Assembly: GCA_031279895.1 (NCBI GenBank) | Contig: JAITHR010000188.1 | Coordinates: forward strand, 1-11,200 | DNA length: 11,200 nucleotides | Direction of reading: 5' to 3' | From: Spirochaetaceae bacterium | Lineage (GTDB): Bacteria > Spirochaetota > Spirochaetia > Treponematales > Breznakiellaceae | Shown: positions 6,278-11,200 of the stretch, one piece after another | Numbering within the stretch: position 1 is the stretch's first letter | Layout of the letters: every line of letters starts with the position of its first letter | Made by a program: the position numbers and the translations under genes | Notes under the pieces: generated by a model | Database searches by the model: none | Told to the model about the DNA's origin: nothing | What the model saw: only the letters and a program-made list of their open reading frames with translations

Positions 6278-7228
6278 ATGACAAAAACAGTTTTCAGACC
6301 CGGCGAAATAGAAATCAACGAAACCAAGATCTTTCTTGATCCGCCGCGGACCCTCACCGAAATGATCGTGCCGGAAATAGAAGATATAGTCGAAGAAGAA
6401 TACGAGGGACCCACAATAGAAGAACTTCGTCAGGAAGCGGAACTTTTTAAAAGCCAGTGGGAGTCTGAGCGGGAAACGATGATGCGTTCCGCTAAACTGG
6501 AAGTCGAGCGGATCATTAAAGAGGCGGAAGACGAGGCGTTTCAGGAGGTAAGCCGTAAAACCGGTGAGGCCGAAGCATTGAAAGAAGATGCTCGGGCCGA
6601 AGCGGAACGGATTATCGAAGAAGCAAACCAAAAAGCGCGGGAAATTATCGCCGCTTCCCAGGTCGATATTGAAACGCGGAAAAAAAAGGCGGAAGAGCAA
6701 GGGGAAATACAGGGACGGGAAGCGGGATTTCAGCAGGGCAAAATCGAGGTGGACCGGCTTATTGAGAGAACCCAATTGGTGCTTGAACGCGCTCAGGATA
6801 AACGCGGCGAGATATTGGTGGAAACGGAACAGCGGATTATCGACCTCGTAATCCTTATCGCCCGAAAGGTAATCAAAACGATTTCCGAAAATCAGCGGGA
6901 CGTGGTTGCTGCCAACGTGCAGGAGGCGCTCCGTAAGGTAAAAGGGCGCGGCGATGTTATCATTCGGGTACATACCGCAGATTTACAGCTCACCACCGAC
7001 CATATCAAAGATTTTATTCAAACCCTCGAAGGCCCCCGTAACATTCAGGTTCAAGAAGATTCATCGGTTGACAAAGGGGGCTGTGTCATCGAAACCGATT
7101 TCGGTGAGATAGATGCGCGCATTTCCAGCCAGCTCACGGAATTAGAAACAAAAATTATGGAAACCGTTCCTATAAAGACAAAATCGAAACCCGTCCGTAC
7201 TTCCGCTTCCGATGAAGAGAAAGGCTAA
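6278..7228 (+). CDS. fliH: Flagellar export ATPase regulator/stator FliH
   Basis: Dimeric peripheral stalk that holds the export ATPase FliI under the C-ring and restrains its activity. It has 316 residues, longer than the roughly 235 of Salmonella, and spirochaete FliH proteins are known to be long. Residues about 47-175 are highly charged and predicted coiled coil. They contain a register of glycines G142, G146, G150, G154 (three consecutive GxxxG units), a FliH hallmark. The C-terminal domain (about 180-290) matches the FliH/YscL fold, with IDLVILIARKVIKTI and GGCVIETDFGEIDARI. A GGTGG ribosome site inside the end of fliG and a single base between the genes suggest coupled translation. fliI follows after 5 bases. 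Confidence 0.93.
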   Translation: MTKTVFRPGEIEINETKIFLDPPRTLTEMIVPEIEDIVEEEYEGPTIEELRQEAELFKSQWESERETMMRSAKLEVERIIKEAEDEAFQEVSRKTGEAEALKEDARAEAERIIEEANQKAREIIAASQVDIETRKKKAEEQGEIQGREAGFQQGKIEVDRLIERTQLVLERAQDKRGEILVETEQRIIDLVILIARKVIKTISENQRDVVAANVQEALRKVKGRGDVIIRVHTADLQLTTDHIKDFIQTLEGPRNIQVQEDSSVDKGGCVIETDFGEIDARISSQLTELETKIMETVPIKTKSKPVRTSASDEEKG

Positions 7229-7233
7229 GGGTA

Positions 7234-8643
7234 ATGGAAACCCTGCTTGAAAAGTATATCGAAGTCGCCGAACAGGTGGATCCAATAAAATGCGTGGGGC
7301 GTATCTCCAAGGTTCAGGGCCTGCTCATTGAAAGCCGGGGGCCGGCGGCTATTATCGGAGAAATCTGCCGTATCGAAGCGCCCAGAAAAAGAGGCGTTCT
7401 TCAGGCTGAAGTGGTGGGCCTGCGGGATGAGACTGTCCAGCTTATGGCGTACCAGGAAACCGACGGCATTGAGGTGGGAAACCGGGTTATCGCCTCCGGC
7501 GCGGCACTGGAAGTGGCGGTCTCGCCTAAACTCCTGGGGCGGGTGCTTGACGCGCAGGGAAAACCCTGCGACGGCAGAGGGGATATTCAGTCCGTACTCC
7601 GTTATCCGGCTATGGGTTCCCCGCCGGACCCGCTGAAAAGAAAGCGGGTAACAAAGCGGATACGCACCGGCGTGCGGGCTATTGACGGGCTTCTGACCGT
7701 TGGCAGGGGCCAGCGGCTGGGTATCTTCGCCGGAACCGGCGTGGGAAAATCAACCCTCTTAGGCATGATCGCCCGCAACACCAGCGCGGACGTGAATGTG
7801 GTTGCCCTCATAGGCGAACGGGGCCGGGAAGTCAACGACTTTATTGAAAACGAACTGGGCCCCGCGGGGCTTGCGCGAAGCGTCCTCATTGTTACCCCGT
7901 CCAATTCACCGCCTTTATCCCGTCTGCGCGGCGCGTATGTGGCAACCGCCGTGGCCGAATACTTTCGGGATCAGGGGCTTGACGTGATGTTTCTCTTTGA
8001 TTCGGTAACCCGTTTCGCCCGGGCGCAGCGTGAAATCGGCCTTGCCATCGGGGAACCCCCTGCCACGCGGGGCTATACGCCCAGTATGTTCGACCAGATG
8101 CCGAAACTCCTTGAACGGTGCGGCACCTCTGAAAAGGGAACCATCACCGGTTTTTACACCGTGCTTGTGGACGGCGACGACCTTGACGAGCCGGTATCCG
8201 ATACGGCGCGGGGCATCCTTGACGGACACATCGTACTTTCCCGCTCCCTTGCCCAGCGTTACCATTATCCGGCCATTGACATCCTTGCCAGCATCTCCCG
8301 TCTGGCGCCGGAGGTATCGGGCCCGGCTGTCAATAAAGCCGTGGGGGTTATGCGTCGTCTTATCGCGGTGTACGCCGAAAACGAGGATCTTATCAACGTG
8401 GGGGCCTATCATGCCGGATCAAACGCGGCTGTTGATGAAGCCGTTGAAAAACACGACGCTATTCGGGAGTTCCTCATACAGGAAGTAACCGAAAAATCCT
8501 CCCTGGAGGACACGTTTTCCAAAATAGCCGCTATTACCGGCAGTCCCATACCGGAAACGGAAACAGCCGAACCGGAAGAATCTGACGAAAAGCCGGATTT
8601 GACCTCTTTTCCGGCACAAAAAACTCCTATGGGAGACGCATGA
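7234..8643 (+). CDS. fliI: Flagellum-specific ATP synthase/export ATPase FliI
   Basis: Hexameric ATPase of the flagellar type III export apparatus, related to F1-beta. It has 469 residues, against about 440-457 usually. Seen: an N-terminal beta domain (about 20-95), Walker A AGTGVGKST (166-174), the catalytic-glutamate block GERGREV (194-200), and Walker B with DVMFLFDSVTR (250-260). The block GEPPATRGYTPSMF (273-286) and the export-ATPase signature DEPVSDTARGILDGHIVLSR (318-337) are also present. The last 30 residues are an acidic tail not needed by the family. The Thr-rich signature distinguishes it from F1/V1 subunits, and the neighbours fliH and fliJ settle the identity. The stop overlaps the fliJ start as ATGA. 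Confidence 0.97.
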   Translation: METLLEKYIEVAEQVDPIKCVGRISKVQGLLIESRGPAAIIGEICRIEAPRKRGVLQAEVVGLRDETVQLMAYQETDGIEVGNRVIASGAALEVAVSPKLLGRVLDAQGKPCDGRGDIQSVLRYPAMGSPPDPLKRKRVTKRIRTGVRAIDGLLTVGRGQRLGIFAGTGVGKSTLLGMIARNTSADVNVVALIGERGREVNDFIENELGPAGLARSVLIVTPSNSPPLSRLRGAYVATAVAEYFRDQGLDVMFLFDSVTRFARAQREIGLAIGEPPATRGYTPSMFDQMPKLLERCGTSEKGTITGFYTVLVDGDDLDEPVSDTARGILDGHIVLSRSLAQRYHYPAIDILASISRLAPEVSGPAVNKAVGVMRRLIAVYAENEDLINVGAYHAGSNAAVDEAVEKHDAIREFLIQEVTEKSSLEDTFSKIAAITGSPIPETETAEPEESDEKPDLTSFPAQKTPMGDA

Positions 8644-9089
8644 AACGCTTCGCCTTTACGCTTGAGAAAGTCCTCGGCCTCCGCAGACATAAAGAGCGGG
8701 AAACCGAGATCGCGCTGGGCCGGGCGGTCGGCGCGCTCACCGGCATTGAGCGGAACATCGGCGCGGTACTAACCGAGCGGGCGCGGGTGTCTGAAAGTCC
8801 GCCGTCCGTTTCGGACCTTGCGGCGTTTGACCGGTATATCCTGCGCCTCGAAACGGAAAAAGCGGCGCTTTTGCGGGAGAAAGCCAAAGCGGAGCAAGCG
8901 GTCGGTGAGGCGCGGCAGGTCTATCTTGAAGCGGCCAGGGACCGCAAAATACTCGATCAGGTGAAAGAGCGCCGGCGCGGGGAGTACCGCAAACTCGCGG
9001 CACGGGAAGAAACGAAAATGCTGGACGACCTTGCCAGCAGCGCCAAAATTCGTGCGATAGCCGGTGAGCAAAGGCGGAGGGAATTATGA
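8640..9089 (+). CDS. fliJ: Flagellar export protein FliJ
   Basis: Coiled-coil stalk that sits in the FliI ring, resembles the gamma subunit of F1 and helps couple ATP hydrolysis to export. It has 149 residues, the normal size. The start MKRFAFTLEKVLGLRRHKE is the recognisable FliJ opening (F.f.Le.vL..R...E), and the rest is nearly all charged helix (about 15-145) without membrane segments. Sequence conservation of FliJ is low in general, so the name rests on the opening motif, the size, the coiled coil and the position after fliI. It overlaps fliI by 4 bases and the next gene by 4 bases. Confidence 0.92.
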   Translation: MKRFAFTLEKVLGLRRHKERETEIALGRAVGALTGIERNIGAVLTERARVSESPPSVSDLAAFDRYILRLETEKAALLREKAKAEQAVGEARQVYLEAARDRKILDQVKERRRGEYRKLAAREETKMLDDLASSAKIRAIAGEQRRREL

Positions 9090-9448
9090 TAAAAGGACTG
9101 GCTTTCTGGCTTTTTCTGAGTGCCGGCGCGCTTCTCTTCGGCGCGGGACAGAAGGAAAAAACCTTTCCGCCCCTTGAGTTGGGCAGCCTCCCGGACGGGA
9201 TGTATAAGGGCGCGGCGAAGAACTGGCCTGTGGCGGCGGACGTTGACGTGTATATCCAAGACCGTACCATTACGCGGGTGGTGATTACCCGCCATCAGGA
9301 GGGTCGGGGAGAAAAGGCCGAGGCCGTTACGGACAGGGTTATCGCGTCCCAATCTTTGAACGTCGACGTGGTAAGCGGCGCGACTTTGAGCAGCATCACC
9401 ATCCTGCAAGCTATTGAAAACGCCTGCGGGCCCCCGCAGCGCCCCTAA
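9086..9448 (+). CDS. Secreted small FMN-binding-domain protein
   Basis: A 120-residue protein. Residues 1-20 form a signal peptide: Lys at position 3, a hydrophobic core LAFWLFLSAGALLF, and a likely cleavage after FGA. No lipobox Cys was seen. The mature part (about 38-115) matches the FMN_bind domain found in RnfG, NqrC and related periplasmic flavoproteins: GMYKGAA, then DVDVYIQDRTITRVVI, then SGAT (97-100) followed by LSS. In this family the SGAT Thr (here T100) receives FMN covalently from the flavin transferase ApbE/Ftp. Its start overlaps the fliJ stop (ATGA), and a GGAGGG ribosome site lies inside fliJ, so it belongs to the flagellar transcript. Its partner and role are unknown; periplasmic electron transfer is the family-level guess. 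Confidence 0.85.
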   Translation: MIKGLAFWLFLSAGALLFGAGQKEKTFPPLELGSLPDGMYKGAAKNWPVAADVDVYIQDRTITRVVITRHQEGRGEKAEAVTDRVIASQSLNVDVVSGATLSSITILQAIENACGPPQRP

Positions 9449-9478
9449 TAGGGGAAGCGGGGACGGCCTTTGCGCCGC
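9424..9478 (+). terminator. GC-rich hairpin cluster at the end of the flagellar operon
   Basis: Three hairpins in a row: CTGCGG/CCGCAG (9424-9429 with 9434-9439, inside the last codons), CCCC/GGGG around TAATA (9442-9454, spanning the stop codon), and CGGC/GCCG (9464-9467 with 9474-9477). None is followed by a T-run, so they may slow RNA polymerase or protect the transcript end, but they do not make a standard intrinsic terminator. Confidence 0.3.
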
Positions 9479-9483
9479 ATTGC

Positions 9484-9512
9484 TTGACCCAAGGGATGGC
9501 TTGTAGTATATT
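9484..9512 (+). promoter_or_regulatory. Sigma-70-type promoter for the structured RNA / glycosidase leader
   Basis: TTGACC (9484-9489), exactly 17 bases, then TATATT (9507-9512). Each box differs from consensus (TTGACA, TATAAT) at only one or two positions, and the spacing is ideal. The start would fall near 9519-9521, leaving about 240 untranslated bases before the GTG at 9762. It is the best promoter match seen in the window. Confidence 0.7.
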
Positions 9513-9518
9513 TAAAAA

Positions 9519-9761
9519 ATTGAATAAACCTACTCACGCGGCGTAAGAAAGTTACGTCTATGGAGAGACGGTAAGACCGGGGGAATAGGGCGTTGGAACA
9601 ACCATACAATTCCTCTCTGGGAGGAATTTTGCGAAAACCAAGCGCCTGTCCCTTTGGCACTCTCAATACGGTAGAACACTTGGGGAGGAAGCCGGAGAGC
9701 CGGAACAAGCCCCGGGCCCTCGAAAAAACCTTTAGGCGTGAAGTAGCTGACAGGGGTTTTT
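9519..9761 (+). ncRNA. Unclassified structured RNA or long 5' leader
   Basis: Helices found by eye: closing stem CTAC-TCACGC (9530-9539) with GCGTGA-a-GTAG (9736-9746), ten pairs and one bulge. GGCGTAA/TTACGTC (9540-9546, 9552-9558) closes a GAAAG loop, and CGGT/ACCG (9569-9572, 9576-9579) is a small hairpin. A rod is built from GGGA/TCCC (9581-9584, 9649-9652), GGCG/CGCC (9589-9592, 9643-9646) and TTGG/CCAA (9593-9596, 9638-9641). It is capped by the 8-bp AATTCCTC/GAGGAATT hairpin (9608-9628). Last come CTTGGGG/CCCCGGG (9679-9685, 9710-9716) and CCGG-AGAG-CCGG (9692-9703). I compared it from memory with RNase P, tmRNA, SRP, 6S and the common riboswitches and found no diagnostic motif. It could be a leader controlling the next gene or a stand-alone RNA. 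Any short open frames across it look spurious. Confidence 0.6.
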
Positions 9762-9764
9762 GTG
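9724..9764 (+). promoter_or_regulatory. Hairpin hiding the glycosidase ribosome site (or weak terminator)
   Basis: AAAAACCTTT (9724-9733) can pair with AGGGGTTTTT (9752-9761): ten pairs, two of them G-U. The right arm contains the ribosome site AGGGG (9752-9756), which lies 5 bases before the GTG start. The 18-base loop holds GCGTGAAGTAG, which is also the right strand of the closing stem of the upstream RNA. Forming one helix should therefore strain or exclude the other, as in a riboswitch expression platform, unless the two make a pseudoknot. The CCTTT/AGGGG core followed by five Ts could also act as a poor terminator. Confidence 0.45.
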
Positions 9765-11200
9765 ACAAAGCGTGATTTCCCTAAAATTCACTTTTACGAT
9801 CAGGATTTTGTCGATATTTACGATAAAACATGGGCTTGGATTCAGGACTGCTGGCATATCGGCACTGAAAAGGAACCGAATGAGGAAGCGCCCTCTGAAA
9901 CGGAAAAACCCGCGGCCCCTGAAGGCATTGAGGGGAAATTCTTCTCCTACCCGGGAAGTCCGGTCATCCTCCAGTCAGACGCCATCTTTTCATCCTTTTT
10001 TCTGGTGTACTCAAACCGGATCTATCAGGCGTATCCCACGCTGGACGTGTTCTATAACCGGCAGGAGCCGGACGGAGCCATTCGGTCGGCGTATACCATC
10101 GAAACCGGCCTTCCCGCCGTAGAAGCGGATAACCCCGAGGGACTGGGCATCCCCCTCTTCGCCTGGGCCGAGTTCAACCTCTACCATAAATCGGCGAACA
10201 AGAAACGGGTGAAAGACGTGCTTCCCGTTCTCCACCGGTATACCGAATGGATAGATTCCCGCTTTAAGCGCCCCAACGGGCTCTACGCGGTTCCCGCCGG
10301 CGCGACCAACATGACGAACGCCCCCAGAGAGGGGGCCGAGTATCCTATGGATTTTAATACCATGATGGCGATTAACGTGCTGTATATGTCCGCCCTGGCG
10401 GACATCCTCAATGACAAAGAGGCCAGCTTCCAGTATAAACGCCACTATTTCTCCCTCAAAACCAGAATAAACAACCTTATGTGGGACCCGTCTGAGAAGT
10501 TTTACTACGATATTGACAAAGACGGGCGGCGCCTTCCGGTAAAGATGCTCTCAAGCTACTGGGCGCTTCTCGCGGAAATACCCAACGACGACAAGGCGGA
10601 ACAGCTCATCGCCAAATTGCAGGACCCCCGTCTTTTCGGCGCGCCCCACCCCTTCCCCTCGGTGGCGGTAAGCGATCCGGCCTTTGACGAACTTGGCCGG
10701 GGCTACCGGGGCGCGGTCTTTCCCCACCTCACTTTCATGGTGGTCAAAGGGCTTGAGCGCTACCAGCGGTGGGATCTGGCACGGGAATGTGCGATACGGC
10801 ACCTGTATTTCGTGCTTGACTCCATGAGCCCCGACGGTTCCCACAACCTCAGCCACCACAAGGGGCATCTTTGGGAAGCGTACCTCCCCTTACAAGAGGG
10901 GCCGGCGCGCTGGCCCGAAAATCCGTCGTTTCCCCGGTCCCAGTACCTTACCTACGACGCGCTTTCCACCATCTGCCTCACCATTGAGAACATTGTGGGG
11001 CTGTTTATCTCCCTGCCGCGCAAAACCGTTGACTGGATTATTCCCAGTCTGGAAATTATGGGGGTGGAAAACCTGTCGCTCAAAAAAAACATGATTACCA
11101 TCCTTTCAAACAAAAGCGGCAGAGGGTGGGAAATTCACATGGAAAGCGAAAAACTCTACTATTTCACCATCAATATTCTCGGAAAGAAAAAAAAGACCCT
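9762..11200 (+). CDS. MGH1/GH63-like glycoside hydrolase (3'-truncated)
   Basis: 479 codons are visible and run off the window. The frame is closed upstream by TAG at 9744, and GTG at 9762 with AGGGG 5 bases before it is the only good start. No signal peptide is seen, so the enzyme is probably cytoplasmic. An acidic, Pro-rich linker (about 35-56) precedes an (alpha/alpha)6-barrel of the type shared by trehalases, GH63 and mannosylglycerate hydrolases. Seen blocks: EYPMDFNTMMAINVLYMSAL, MWDPSEKFYYDIDKDGR, GYRGAVFPHLTFMVVKGLER and SPDGSHNLSHHKGHLWEAYL. By analogy with MGH-type enzymes, D197 (in YPMDFN) and E372 (in LWEAYLP) are the likely catalytic acids; this is inference. The last visible part (from about 425) begins a beta-rich C-terminal domain. 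The substrate cannot be told. Confidence 0.85.
   Translation, partial: MTKRDFPKIHFYDQDFVDIYDKTWAWIQDCWHIGTEKEPNEEAPSETEKPAAPEGIEGKFFSYPGSPVILQSDAIFSSFFLVYSNRIYQAYPTLDVFYNRQEPDGAIRSAYTIETGLPAVEADNPEGLGIPLFAWAEFNLYHKSANKKRVKDVLPVLHRYTEWIDSRFKRPNGLYAVPAGATNMTNAPREGAEYPMDFNTMMAINVLYMSALADILNDKEASFQYKRHYFSLKTRINNLMWDPSEKFYYDIDKDGRRLPVKMLSSYWALLAEIPNDDKAEQLIAKLQDPRLFGAPHPFPSVAVSDPAFDELGRGYRGAVFPHLTFMVVKGLERYQRWDLARECAIRHLYFVLDSMSPDGSHNLSHHKGHLWEAYLPLQEGPARWPENPSFPRSQYLTYDALSTICLTIENIVGLFISLPRKTVDWIIPSLEIMGVENLSLKKNMITILSNKSGRGWEIHMESEKLYYFTINILGKKKKT

Noticed and set aside
9560..9574. Mini-ORF ATG-GAG-AGA-CGG-TAA as a leader peptide
   Set aside because: Only four codons, no repeated regulatory codon, and no good ribosome site. 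It lies between two hairpins and is likely chance.
9679..9716. Resemblance of the GAGGAAG/CCGG segment to RNase P or SRP RNA core
   Set aside because: The conserved RNase P partner blocks and the SRP tetraloop motif were not found, and the space before the downstream coding frame is too short for RNase P.
9445..9768. 107-codon minus-strand frame across the same gap
   Set aside because: Arg-rich and low in acidic residues, with no family resemblance, and it exactly covers the structured segment. Such frames commonly arise opposite RNA genes.
9593..9775. 60-codon open frame across the structured RNA, beginning at TTG
   Set aside because: Its start lies inside a predicted helix, it has no recognisable domain, and it ends inside the glycosidase start region in another frame. 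The base pairing explains the stretch better.
9772..10122. 116-codon + strand frame at the glycosidase start
   Set aside because: It is in a different frame from the glycosidase, whose protein has clear family blocks throughout. The alternative is Arg/Pro-rich nonsense.

Overview
The window looks like chromosomal DNA from a spirochaete, most likely a moderate-GC Treponema of the termite-gut type (T. primitia / T. azotonutricium relatives). The evidence is the type of flagellar proteins (a long coiled-coil FliH, a FliF-FliG pair of spirochaete type), the gene order, and a base composition that reads as roughly half GC. The species call is inference; the phylum-level call is fairly safe. All genes read left to right on the + strand.

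Layout. (1) Bases 1-2082: the end of hslV (protease subunit, cut off by the window start) and all of hslU (its AAA+ unfoldase partner), directly abutting. (2) 2083-2178: a 96-base gap that can fold, has a possible sigma-28-like promoter, and leads into flgB. (3) 2179-9089: a tight flagellar basal-body and export operon, flgB-flgC-fliE-fliF-fliG-fliH-fliI-fliJ. It is interrupted only by an 84-base gap before fliF that carries a perfect AT-rich palindrome. (4) 9086-9448: a small secreted FMN-binding-domain protein whose start overlaps the fliJ stop, so it is probably co-transcribed. (5) 9449-9761: a gene-free stretch with GC-rich hairpins, a near-consensus sigma-70 promoter and about 240 bases that fold into many helices closed by a 10-bp stem. 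I cannot assign it to a known RNA family. (6) 9762 to the window end: the first 479 codons of an MGH1/GH63-like glycoside hydrolase, starting at GTG and cut off by the window end.

How it works together. FlgB and FlgC are proximal-rod proteins and FliE is the rod-MS ring adaptor. FliF is the MS ring and FliG the switch/torque ring. FliH, FliI and FliJ form the export ATPase complex that supplies rod and filament subunits. This order, with hslVU just upstream, is the one in Bacillus (clpQ-clpY-codY-flgB-flgC-fliE...), but here there is no codY. HslUV is ATP-dependent proteolysis and has no known structural role in flagella.

The most promising undescribed item is the structured RNA or leader at about 9519-9761, which could either control the glycosidase gene or be a separate small RNA. 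Second are the two short foldable gaps in the flagellar operon. The Termite-flg RNA motif is a published motif known only from termite-gut bacterial DNA upstream of flagellar genes, and it should be tested for in both. No tRNA, rRNA, CRISPR, insertion sequence or phage gene was seen.
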